Shown in pieces: positions 56,492 through 64,000 of a stretch of 64,000 bases of DNA (positions are counted from its first letter, which is position 1; each line of letters opens with the position of its first letter). The DNA lies in contig JAUNUQ010000007.1 of the NCBI GenBank assembly GCA_030538075.1, positions 1 to 64,000 on the forward strand. The letters run 5' to 3'. This stretch comes from Tissierellia bacterium. GTDB taxonomy: Bacteria; Bacillota; Clostridia; Tissierellales; Peptoniphilaceae. A program made the translations under genes and the position numbers. The notes under the pieces were generated by a model that worked only from the letters and a program-made list of their open reading frames with translations, was not told the DNA's origin and did not search any database.

Positions 56492-58534
56492 ATGAAGAAA
56501 CGATTTTTAGCCATTGTGTTGACGCTGTGCATGCTCTTCACTGCAATGCCAGCCTTCGCAGAGACCACCCTGAATGTTGAGCGCGTCAGTGGCGCCGACC
56601 GATACCAGACTGCTATTGAAACCAGTAAGGAAGCCTATGACCAAAGTGATGCCGTCGTCCTCGCCAGCGGCGAGAATTATCCCGATGCATTGGTAGGTGG
56701 ATCCCTGGCGGTACAGATTCAAGCCCCACTGATACTGACCAAATCCGGTAGCTTACCCGATGGATTCCATGAGGAACTGGAGCGATTAAGAGCTGAGAAG
56801 ATCTATATCATCGGTGGAGAAAATACCATCTCCAAGGAGCTGATGGAATCTCTGGCTTACCGATACAACCCGGTTCGACTAGCTGGAGACGACCGACAAG
56901 CCACGGCGATGGCCGTCTACCAAGAGAGGAGACTGATCGCCGGTGAACTCAAAGAGATCCTACCCCTCAGCGCTAGGCACACCGTCAATGGTTGGGACTT
57001 CCCCGATGCCCTGTCTGCTGGTCCACTCGTTGGACGTCAAGCCGCAAGTACTGACAATATTAACTTTCTATTCCTCGCAAAAGAGGCGCCCGATACGGAT
57101 GGCGTTATCATTGGAGGAGAGAATAGCGTAAAAGGAAATGTCAAGAAACGCATAGCTGGTGCAGATCGATACGCCACCGCCGTCGAAGTTGCCAAGGAAT
57201 ATGTCAATCGGTTCGGTGCCTTTGATACGGTGGTCCTCGTCGATGGCACCAATTATCCAGATGCACTATCCGCTTCCAGCTTGGCCGGAGCAAAAAATGC
57301 TCCCATCCTACTCACAAGGCCCGGAGGACTGGATCAAGCCACTCTGGACTATATTCGAAGCAGTGCCAAGACCGTCTACATCGTCGGTGGCGAAAACTCC
57401 GTCTCCAGTGGTGTCATCACAGAACTGTACTACAATACGGACTCCCTCTATGCAGAGCTGAAAGCCGAGCTGCAGAAATATTCGAAACAGGACTATCAAA
57501 CTGCACTCACTGGAAATGAACGCGCAGACATGGTCACTCTGCTCCTTGAAGACCGCGAGATGCTGGAGCTGGCAAATACCTTTACCAAGGAAAAGACCGA
57601 TCGCATTTTAGCTGAACTGACCCTACCCACGGGACTCAGCGAATTGGAACGGGCAAGAGCAGCAACTCTACTCACCATCGTCGACATCAAGCCAGAGGAC
57701 TTCGAGAGATTCTATTCCGCTGGGGCCTATGTGGCACAATCCTATATTCCCATCTTCATAGATGCGATCCACGGGGATCTGCCCTGCGAGCTCTCTCTGA
57801 CGGGAAATACGTCGGATGCCAACATCCTCTGTTATCTACCCAGAGCCTTTAACCAGGTCTCCCTATTTATGGAAAATGAGATGCTCAAGGTGGGTATCAA
57901 GGGAATCTCCGAAGGGTTATCCACTGGCTTCAATATCAAGAAGGCAGAGTACAATGCAGACTATGACCCAACACTGTCCCTGCGCTATGGCCATAGCAGC
58001 ATCAAGCACGCCATGCAGCTGATCGGCCTGTTGCGCTCCGAACAGATCGAGGCCGAGGTATGGCTGGAGCCCAAGACCTCTTCCTATACCTATATGCTAG
58101 AATGGGGCCCAATCCCTGAGCCATCTCGGGATTACGAAGTGGTCAAGGTGAGAGACGATCTATATATTGCCAATGCTCTAGAATACGATATGGTCTTTGA
58201 ATTTAAAGATAAGGCCGGTAAAGATGCCTTTGATCAGCTGATCAACACCTACTCCAAGAAGAGTAGTGCCAACCCAACTGGAGAGGGCATGTTAGCAGGA
58301 GCATGGTGGCAACCCCTCTATACTTCCGAGACGGAGATGGGCAGTGGCTACACGCCGATCACCGACAACTTTATCGAAGAGGATGGCTATGAACTCCATT
58401 CCTTTACAAAAACGGAAGATTCCAGCGCCTTCCAAGAGGGCTACCAAAAGATCGACGGCGACCTATCGATCCAAACCAAACCCCTCTGGACCAATGACGC
58501 CTTTTATCGCTATCTAAACGACGAAGCAGAATAA
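56492..58534 (+). CDS. Secreted protein with three CWB2 repeats and an unassigned C-terminal half
   Basis: A 680-residue exported protein. Signal peptide (1-23, ending AFA), then three CWB2 repeats (about 28-325; RVSGADRYQTAIETS, a divergent RLAGDDRQATAMAVY with a 10-residue insertion, and RIAGADRYATAVEVA). Residues about 330-680 have no family I can name. They contain a helical stretch (YAELKAELQKYSKQDYQTAL), a region with YGHSSIKHAMQLIGLLRSEQIEAEVWLEP and a Tyr/Trp-rich end. The C-terminal half is probably the functional, wall-displayed part. AAGGGGGAACAT precedes the ATG. Single-gene unit. Confidence 0.9.
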   Translation: MKKRFLAIVLTLCMLFTAMPAFAETTLNVERVSGADRYQTAIETSKEAYDQSDAVVLASGENYPDALVGGSLAVQIQAPLILTKSGSLPDGFHEELERLRAEKIYIIGGENTISKELMESLAYRYNPVRLAGDDRQATAMAVYQERRLIAGELKEILPLSARHTVNGWDFPDALSAGPLVGRQAASTDNINFLFLAKEAPDTDGVIIGGENSVKGNVKKRIAGADRYATAVEVAKEYVNRFGAFDTVVLVDGTNYPDALSASSLAGAKNAPILLTRPGGLDQATLDYIRSSAKTVYIVGGENSVSSGVITELYYNTDSLYAELKAELQKYSKQDYQTALTGNERADMVTLLLEDREMLELANTFTKEKTDRILAELTLPTGLSELERARAATLLTIVDIKPEDFERFYSAGAYVAQSYIPIFIDAIHGDLPCELSLTGNTSDANILCYLPRAFNQVSLFMENEMLKVGIKGISEGLSTGFNIKKAEYNADYDPTLSLRYGHSSIKHAMQLIGLLRSEQIEAEVWLEPKTSSYTYMLEWGPIPEPSRDYEVVKVRDDLYIANALEYDMVFEFKDKAGKDAFDQLINTYSKKSSANPTGEGMLAGAWWQPLYTSETEMGSGYTPITDNFIEEDGYELHSFTKTEDSSAFQEGYQKIDGDLSIQTKPLWTNDAFYRYLNDEAE

Positions 58535-58539
58535 GAGCG

Positions 58540-58599
58540 AATGCATCAATGAGAGCCCCTGTCCCCAACCTATGGTGACAAGGGCTCTTATTGTGCATT
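58540..58599. repeat. Long imperfect hairpin after the CWB2 gene
   Basis: AATGCATCAATGAGAGCCC and GGGCTCTTATTGTGCATT pair over about 17 positions with small interruptions, extended by TGTC/GACA. No T-run follows on the plus strand. It may end or stabilise the CWB2 transcript. Confidence 0.6.
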
Positions 58600-58678
58600 C
58601 TAGCCGCTACTACATCATAGATTTGTTATAGTTTCAGGGGATGCGTCGGCTGAAATCCCCGTTTTCTCCAGTTCACCC

Positions 58679-58707
58679 TTGTTGGAAAGGAGAGAACCCA
58701 TTATAAT
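58679..58707 (+). promoter_or_regulatory. Possible promoter for the tandem BFD gene
   Basis: -10 TATAAT (58702-58707) with a weak -35 TTGTTG (58679-58684), 17-base spacer. About 85 bases separate it from the start codon. Confidence 0.45.
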
Positions 58708-58792
58708 GGTTAGGGGAGAAGGATCATTCTCACCGACTGAGGAAGAAATTTACAAAATAAAATTTCAGAAACGGAATAGGAGGAGCGCAGAG

Positions 58793-59125
58793 ATGGCAAG
58801 TAAGATTGAGACAGTATGTACCAGAAATAATATTTCCTATGGAGATATTCGAAAAGCGATGGTGACGAAGGGATCCAGAACGAAAGAGGACCTCGTTAAA
58901 GATGCAGGTGTATGCGGCGAGTGTGAAGGTTGCCAGGAGCATTTGAACTATATGATCACAGTGCTATGCGGTTGTAAAGAAGTCAAAATGAAGGAAGTGC
59001 AAGATCTGGTAAAGGCAGGGGTCCGATCTCTAGACGAGATCATGAAGAAGACCGGCGCTGGCACAGGAGAAGATTGTGGCAAATGCCAGGGTTTAATTGA
59101 AGGCATCATCAACCAGGGCTATTAA
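58793..59125 (+). CDS. Tandem BFD-type [2Fe-2S] protein
   Basis: A 110-residue protein. The second half is a canonical bacterioferritin-associated-ferredoxin (Fer2_BFD) unit with Cys 59 and 61 (LCGCKEV) and Cys 95 and 98 (DCGKCQGLIEGII). The first half repeats the same helix pattern with Cys 9, 41, 44 and 47 (VCGECEGCQ), so its first ligand pair is incomplete and its second enlarged. BFD domains carry electrons, for instance to release iron from ferritin or within NAD(P)H-linked reductases. The ATG at 58793 has AGGAGG nine bases upstream; a longer frame from 58679 overlaps the promoter. Role unknown; iron context is suggested by feoABC nearby. Confidence 0.82.
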   Translation: MASKIETVCTRNNISYGDIRKAMVTKGSRTKEDLVKDAGVCGECEGCQEHLNYMITVLCGCKEVKMKEVQDLVKAGVRSLDEIMKKTGAGTGEDCGKCQGLIEGIINQGY

Positions 59126-59153
59126 TTTATCGGCCTAATTCATCTAATCATAA

Positions 59154-59184
59154 AGAAGCCCTTGTAAAAAATACAAGGGCTTCT
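59154..59184. terminator. Hairpin between the BFD and MATE genes
   Basis: Thirteen-base perfect stem AGAAGCCCTTGTA/TACAAGGGCTTCT with a five-base A loop, between convergent genes. The T-run is weak on either side, so the strand it serves is uncertain. Confidence 0.65.
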
Positions 59185-59253
59185 ACTATTTATCTATTGA
59201 ACTGAGGATACGATTGAGCCTTCTCCAGTACCCTTGGTCGTCTAGACCAGCTA

Positions 59254-60621
59254 TTAGGCATAAGCCGTTTTCAGCCGAATTTTGGTCTCCAGGGCCTTTT
59301 CTTCACCTCGGAGCATCCACAGACCAACTAGAAAACTAAGACAATCACTGACCGGATAAGCCAGGAAAATACCCATCTCCCCCATACCCAGTCCCTTCAC
59401 AAAGAAGATGCTCATGGGTAGCAGGAGTAAGAGCTGTCGAACCAAGGCCAGGCTGACAGATTTTTTCGCCTCGCCGATCGCCTGCAGATAATAAGTGGCA
59501 CAGTAGTAGACGGTGATCAGAGGAAAACAGGCAATCATCCAGCGGAAGGCCTTTACTGCATAGTCGATTAGGGCGGCATCTCTCAAGAAGAGCATCACCA
59601 AGGGCTTTGTCCAAATCATACAGATCGCCCAGATCACGGTTGAGGTCAGAGCTGCATAAAGGGTGGTATTGACCATCACTTTTCGAATTCGGCCATAGTT
59701 CTTCGCCCCATCGTTAAAGGCTGTGATCGGCTGCATCGCTGCGGCAATTCCACAGAGGGTCACAAAGAGAAACATATAGAGCTTGGTGGCGATGCCCAAT
59801 ACGACAATCCCACCTTCTCCCACACTGCGACTCATCAGATTATTGAGTACCGTCATCAAGATCCCATCCTCCGCTTCGATGATGAAGGCTGAGAATCCGA
59901 CTTGGATGATGGCCAAGGCGAGAGCCCGATCCATTGAAAAGGTCCAGCTTAATTTTAGTTCTCGTCGATACTTTTGAAAGATTTTGAGGGCCAAGGCAAA
60001 GCCCACGATTTGGGAGACTAAGGTGGCAATCGCCGCGCCGGCTACTCCCATCCCAAGTTGCCCTATCAATATATAGTCTATCAATATATTTAGCAGTGCA
60101 CCGACGCCATTGGTCAGGACCGCCACTTTTTCATTTCCAAAGGAGAGCATTACATTCGATAAGTACATCGTCAGCAATATGAACGGGAATCCGACTGCAA
60201 TATATCGCAGGTATTCCCTTCCTAAATCCATCATCTCCCCAGTTGCCCCCAAGTAGCGAAGCACCACATTTGGCGCCAATAGGACGATTAGAGCTACTGG
60301 CAATGCAATCAATAGGATCAGATTTCGGCCCGTGCCGACCATGGCCCCGGCACTTGGATAATCCCGATTGCCCAAGGCTCTACCCAGATTGGTCGAAGTG
60401 CCAATGCTGACCATAATCCCCAAAGCCACCACAATCCTCTGAAGTGGATATACCACGAGCACGGCACCCACCGCTCGGTCTCCGACATATTTGCCAATAA
60501 ATAGAGTGTCCACCATCCCATAGAGCTCACTGATCAAATAAGAGATAATAATCGGTATAGCAAACCGAAATAGTAGTTTTCCAATTTTTTCTTTTTCTAA
60601 GGCTGCAATTTTTGCACCCAT
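59254..60621 (-). CDS. MATE family efflux transporter
   Basis: A 455-residue protein with 12 membrane helices in two related halves, of the multidrug/NorM-DinF type. Typical segments: FAIPIIISYLISELYGMVDTLFIGKYVG at the start, GTSTNLGRALG, and VTLCGIAAAMQPITAFNDGAKNYGRIR in the second half. MATE proteins export drugs or metabolites by Na+ or H+ antiport. GGAGG precedes the ATG. It is on the same strand as the AraC gene, separated by 165 bases in which no clear promoter is seen. Confidence 0.95.
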   Translation of the reverse strand: MGAKIAALEKEKIGKLLFRFAIPIIISYLISELYGMVDTLFIGKYVGDRAVGAVLVVYPLQRIVVALGIMVSIGTSTNLGRALGNRDYPSAGAMVGTGRNLILLIALPVALIVLLAPNVVLRYLGATGEMMDLGREYLRYIAVGFPFILLTMYLSNVMLSFGNEKVAVLTNGVGALLNILIDYILIGQLGMGVAGAAIATLVSQIVGFALALKIFQKYRRELKLSWTFSMDRALALAIIQVGFSAFIIEAEDGILMTVLNNLMSRSVGEGGIVVLGIATKLYMFLFVTLCGIAAAMQPITAFNDGAKNYGRIRKVMVNTTLYAALTSTVIWAICMIWTKPLVMLFLRDAALIDYAVKAFRWMIACFPLITVYYCATYYLQAIGEAKKSVSLALVRQLLLLLPMSIFFVKGLGMGEMGIFLAYPVSDCLSFLVGLWMLRGEEKALETKIRLKTAYA

Positions 60622-60786
60622 AATAAAACCTCCGTTTCCAAGAGAATCATATCATTCACATCGCGAATGCTTCATTCCCAATTCAACGGAGATTAAAGGA
60701 CCAATATTTGGTTTTGGGGAATTGCTCAATATCTAAAAATCCGATAATTCTGGTAATTTTTCTAGGAATTGTACTTTTTCGACCAT

Positions 60787-62757
60787 TTATACTGCAGATT
60801 CGCTCCCATTTAACTCCTCAAATTGGACCAGCAAACAGCCATCCTTTGGAATATGGGCCAAGATATTGTAGACGGGCTCAGGCTTTGCCTCATTTCCATC
60901 AATCCCAGGTCGGCATACCTTGAATAGCTCAATGAGGGACCGATCCATTTTCTCGGGGCTACCCATTTTTCTCCATAGATCATAGATGGATCCATGCTTC
61001 GAATTCAGTGTATAGCTGAACACCCGATAGGTCTGGTTCAAATGGCGCAGATTCACGGAATACCGAATCTCCCCCATTCCAGGGATAATCTCTCCCTGTT
61101 CGTCGATTCCCCTTGGGTTGTAGAGTAAAAGGCTGTAGCCCCTGCGGTTTTTCAGTAGTACAAAACCCTCTCCGATGCTGTGAATTTTCCCCTTGGCCAT
61201 TCTCATCAGCTGATGAGCAAAATAGAGGGGTTTTTTCAGACCATTCATCGTAAAGATTCCATTCCCTCCGATGAAGGTGTCACTGCTTAGACTCCTGCCC
61301 ATCTCCGGAGAATCCACCAGAGCAAAGATCTGGTTGTCTTTTTTCAACAGCCATTGGTGAAACAGATAGGGCACCATTGCCATCGTGTCGAAAAGAGGAT
61401 TTCCCCTCGTTGCCAATGTTTTCTTCGACGCCTTCCCCCTCTTTGTATCCAGCCAGAGCTCCATCTCCTCCTTGGAGAATCTGCCCGTAAAATACTGCTG
61501 AAAGGCCTGAACAATCCCCTGCTCTCTTCTCCCATGGAGGATCAGCGGGGTCAGCCCAAGGGACAGCAGAAAATCAAGGGACTTCTCCACCCGTCTCCAA
61601 GAGATCTGCTCTGGATCCAGCTTGGATTGGATGCCCATCTCCTGCGTGAAGAACTGGTCGATCAGGACGGTTTGAAAGCCTATTTCCCGGATGGCTTCTG
61701 TTAAAAGGGCTTGTCCCTCTGTCTCCAGCAACAGCCCAGGACGATCGATATAGATCATTTTGGAGCGGAGCACCCCTTCCACTGCCTCTGCTGACAAGTC
61801 CAAATTGATCCTGCGGATGCTCCGGTCGCTGGAGTAGCGCTCATAATCCCACAGATAGCCCTCTACTTCCGCCAGGGCATCCTGTAGATCCAGCTCTGAA
61901 ACCTCCGTCTTCTCCCGGTACTCAGACAATTCCATGCTATAGCGTTCTCGGTATTCTTTGGGACTGATCCCATAGTGGAGTTTAAAATGCTTGTTATAAT
62001 AACGAACATGGGAGAACCCCACTTCCAAGGCAATCTGTGTGATATTCCTATCGCTGTCCAATAAGAGTTTGGTACTCTCCTCGCAGCGGATCTGATTGAG
62101 ATAATCTGTAAAACTCTGCCCAAAATACTCCTTCATCTGAGTGGAGAGATAGGGAGCAGACAGGAACTCCGCATCGGCTAAGTCCTGCAGGGAGACCTTG
62201 CTGTCATAATTGTGATAGAGATATTTGATAATACGATGAAATCGGTCCCTCTCCGTCTCATCTTCCTTGAGGCTCTCCTCATCATAATACAGATAGTGAA
62301 AATGGTTTAATAGATGGTACATCATCTCCAAGAGGGTTTGATCCATCTGCTCTTCCTTGTCGTCGAGTTCTTGGGTGTATTCGAAGAGCAGAGTCGCAAT
62401 AAATCGCCGAAGCTCCTCATAGCGCAAATCCCAGATATCATCATCGGGCAGATTTGTATAATAGAACAGATCAGCCGCTTCTTCATAGTATTTTTGAAAA
62501 AACTCTGGCCGAACCTCCAGTACAATCACGCGATTTCCCTTACTGCCTTGAAGGGCGTACATCTCGTCACTGTTGATGACCTCAATCTCACCTTCTCGAA
62601 TGGTATAGCTCTCCGTCTCCATCATGATCTTCAGCTCTCCACTGAGAAGCCAGAGTATCGTGATGGCATTCTTCCAGTGTAGTGGTTGGGAAACCACTGA
62701 TTCGTAGCGAAACCGCAGCTCATGACCTCTTTCAAATACAATATTTTCAAAACGCAT
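60787..62757 (-). CDS. AraC family regulator fused to a glycoside-hydrolase-39-like domain
   Basis: A 656-residue protein. An N-terminal cupin-like sensor (1-90) is followed by helices and a complete AraC double helix-turn-helix (about 175-274; VSLQDLADAEFLSAPYLSTQMKEYFGQSF and NITQIALEVGFSHVRYYNKHFKLHYGISPKEYRE). Residues about 330-656 resemble the GH39/beta-xylosidase TIM barrel found in some clostridial AraC fusions (AIREIGFQTVLIDQFF, SLGLTPLILHGRR, AHQLMRMAKGKIHSIGEGFVLLKNRRGYSLLLYN). Catalytic Glu residues could not be confirmed, so the domain may only sense sugars. AGGAG lies before the ATG. Confidence 0.85.
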   Translation of the reverse strand: MRFENIVFERGHELRFRYESVVSQPLHWKNAITILWLLSGELKIMMETESYTIREGEIEVINSDEMYALQGSKGNRVIVLEVRPEFFQKYYEEAADLFYYTNLPDDDIWDLRYEELRRFIATLLFEYTQELDDKEEQMDQTLLEMMYHLLNHFHYLYYDEESLKEDETERDRFHRIIKYLYHNYDSKVSLQDLADAEFLSAPYLSTQMKEYFGQSFTDYLNQIRCEESTKLLLDSDRNITQIALEVGFSHVRYYNKHFKLHYGISPKEYRERYSMELSEYREKTEVSELDLQDALAEVEGYLWDYERYSSDRSIRRINLDLSAEAVEGVLRSKMIYIDRPGLLLETEGQALLTEAIREIGFQTVLIDQFFTQEMGIQSKLDPEQISWRRVEKSLDFLLSLGLTPLILHGRREQGIVQAFQQYFTGRFSKEEMELWLDTKRGKASKKTLATRGNPLFDTMAMVPYLFHQWLLKKDNQIFALVDSPEMGRSLSSDTFIGGNGIFTMNGLKKPLYFAHQLMRMAKGKIHSIGEGFVLLKNRRGYSLLLYNPRGIDEQGEIIPGMGEIRYSVNLRHLNQTYRVFSYTLNSKHGSIYDLWRKMGSPEKMDRSLIELFKVCRPGIDGNEAKPEPVYNILAHIPKDGCLLVQFEELNGSESAV

Positions 62758-62784
62758 GACAATCTCCTCGATTCTTCCGTCGCC

Positions 62785-63999
62785 TTAACTCTCCAATTCG
62801 CCGTTCGCCCTGTTCTTCCCCATCCAAAGATCTAAAGGCAGGAGGGAGAGAAGACCCATCAACAGCATCACCAATAACCAAGTGAGTCGACTTTCCCAAA
62901 GTCCGTAAATGGAGTCAATGAATTGGGAGGAGAGGTGAAATCCTCCATATAGCAGTAATAGCAATAGGCCAGGTCCGTCTTTTGCCCGTATGAGCACAGC
63001 CGCATAGCTCAATACGGCGAGCACCGTTAATGCGGTTAACCCCAGCTTGATGACTCCTCCATTTAAAAAGTCTACAAAGATCATAGAATGGGGGTGTTTG
63101 GGCATCTTAGTACCCTCGGGTCTCCCCTCGGGAAATAGTTTTATCTCTGAGGACTCCCCGGACAGCAGATCCCGCTGATAGGATCCCCCACGCCCGATCA
63201 GCCATTCCTTTGCGGAAAAACTCCCCAGTTCATCCATTACCCTTGTCCATATCCGCTCTCGTATCCCTATGGCATCCCCCGAGGCGATGGTCTGGGTCTT
63301 AAATTCGAGTCCCTGCTCCAGTCGAAAATCCTGTACGATCCCCTCTCTATTGTCCATCGATGCCGAGACCATCTCTTGGCCATTCCCAATGGCCTCATCT
63401 TCCATCTCTCGGTAAATCCTAGTAGAGCGAAACTCGAAATAATCGATGAGGACAAAATGCAGAGCAGCGGCCGATAATACACAGATCATCGTCCCTATGA
63501 TCAGACCTCGCCTATGCTGCTGAATTGCCCACAGTAGCATGCTCACAGCTATGATGCCAAAAACGGGCATATAGAGGAGCATCGTCCGGCGGGATCCGGA
63601 AACATAGAATAGGGGAAGGATTAGGACAGAGTATAAGAAAAAGAGAAGGAGCTGACGCCGGCTGTCTCTGATCGAGTGGATCGCATAGATTCCGCATAGG
63701 AACCCCAAGAAGATAGAGATGATATATTGATTGTAGTCCGATTGCAAGGACATTCGGAGAATATAATAAGTACGTCCATAAAAGAGGAAAAGTCCCCAGC
63801 TGATCAGCGCCAATGCCAATGCCATCAGTCCGATGGTCCCCGTTAAGCTGCGAAATCGACCATAGCGCATTGAAAAACCCAGCCTAGGATCGAAGAAATA
63901 GTAGCAGCCATATAGAGATAAGACTACCATTGGTAGGATCGTGATATATTTTTTCAGTGCAAACCAGACGTCTGCCGTCCAAAACAAACTGACTAAATC
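62785..63999 (-). CDS. O-antigen ligase/polymerase-like membrane protein, N-terminus cut by window edge
   Basis: At least 404 residues; the frame remains open to the window end, so the true start lies beyond it. About 9 to 10 membrane helices flank a long extracytoplasmic loop (about 205-310 of the visible part) that ends in HPHSMIFVDFLNGGVIKLG, the Wzy_C/O-antigen-ligase-like motif. Such proteins polymerise or ligate surface polysaccharide. It ends 27 bases before the AraC gene, so they may be one transcript, and a surface-glycan locus may continue to the right. Confidence 0.75.
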   Translation of the reverse strand, partial: DLVSLFWTADVWFALKKYITILPMVVLSLYGCYYFFDPRLGFSMRYGRFRSLTGTIGLMALALALISWGLFLFYGRTYYILRMSLQSDYNQYIISIFLGFLCGIYAIHSIRDSRRQLLLFFLYSVLILPLFYVSGSRRTMLLYMPVFGIIAVSMLLWAIQQHRRGLIIGTMICVLSAAALHFVLIDYFEFRSTRIYREMEDEAIGNGQEMVSASMDNREGIVQDFRLEQGLEFKTQTIASGDAIGIRERIWTRVMDELGSFSAKEWLIGRGGSYQRDLLSGESSEIKLFPEGRPEGTKMPKHPHSMIFVDFLNGGVIKLGLTALTVLAVLSYAAVLIRAKDGPGLLLLLLYGGFHLSSQFIDSIYGLWESRLTWLLVMLLMGLLSLLPLDLWMGKNRANGELES

Positions 64000-64000
64000 A

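Overview
The window reads as chromosomal DNA of a Gram-positive bacterium of the Bacillota, most likely an anaerobic, amino-acid-fermenting member of the Clostridia or Tissierellia. The basis is the Bacillus/Clostridium-like gene order (pth-mfd-prsA-hup-rqcP-divIC-yabR-tilS-hpt-ftsH), GatCAB, a long Bacillus-type SRP RNA beside tRNA-Ser, strong AGGAGG ribosome binding sites with frequent TTG starts, consensus sigma-A promoters, an LPxTG surface protein, CWB2 cell-wall proteins, and histidine and arginine catabolic genes. Base composition is near half G+C by eye. The species cannot be named from this sequence. The sporulation genes often mixed into the mfd-divIC region (spoVT, yabP, yabQ) are absent, which hints at a non-sporulating lineage.

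Layout. 1-16973 is almost wholly minus strand housekeeping: glmU-prs-pth-mfd-prsA, then hup, rqcP, divIC, an S1-domain gene, tilS-hpt, ftsH, and a run of small membrane protein, P1 peptidase, PanT-like ECF component, coaX and dus (cut by the left edge). At 17004-17201 a divergent promoter region separates glmU from murC (+). A sortase-anchored Cna-B adhesin follows (18882-21590). 21666-33353 is again minus strand: YfcE-like phosphoesterase, rdgB, two DUF2179 paralogues, gatCAB, pcrA-ligA, then an FMN reductase, a ScdA-like di-iron protein and a UPF0340 protein. 33582-36727 (+) is a small accessory stretch: two tandem DUF3841 genes, tRNA-Pro, DUF302, a two-helix membrane gene broken by an in-frame TGA, and a LiaF-like membrane protein.

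36776-46947 (minus) holds an aminotransferase, a sodium-dependent transporter, AlkD-like and VOC-fold genes, a histidine degradation cluster hutI-fchA-hutH without urocanase, and dnaX-ybaB-recR. 47220-49161 (+) holds an NhaC-like antiporter with a long leader, then tRNA-Ser directly followed by SRP RNA. After this come a glucosaminidase-CWB2 wall hydrolase (minus), arginine deiminase (+), a GntR regulator and an SH3 lipoprotein (minus), a Fur-box-preceded feoA-feoB-feoC operon (+), a second CWB2 protein with an unrecognised C-terminal half, and a tandem BFD-type iron-sulfur protein. The right end (minus) has a MATE exporter, an AraC regulator fused to a glycosidase-like domain, and a Wzy/O-antigen-ligase-like membrane protein cut by the edge.

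No CRISPR array, insertion sequence, prophage or rRNA operon was seen. No gene-free stretch exceeds about 300 bases. Nothing here is a clear undescribed system. The best leads are the TGA-broken small gene, the P1 peptidase placed with pantothenate uptake and phosphorylation, the DUF3841 pair, the unassigned half of the CWB2 protein at 56492, and the tandem BFD protein.
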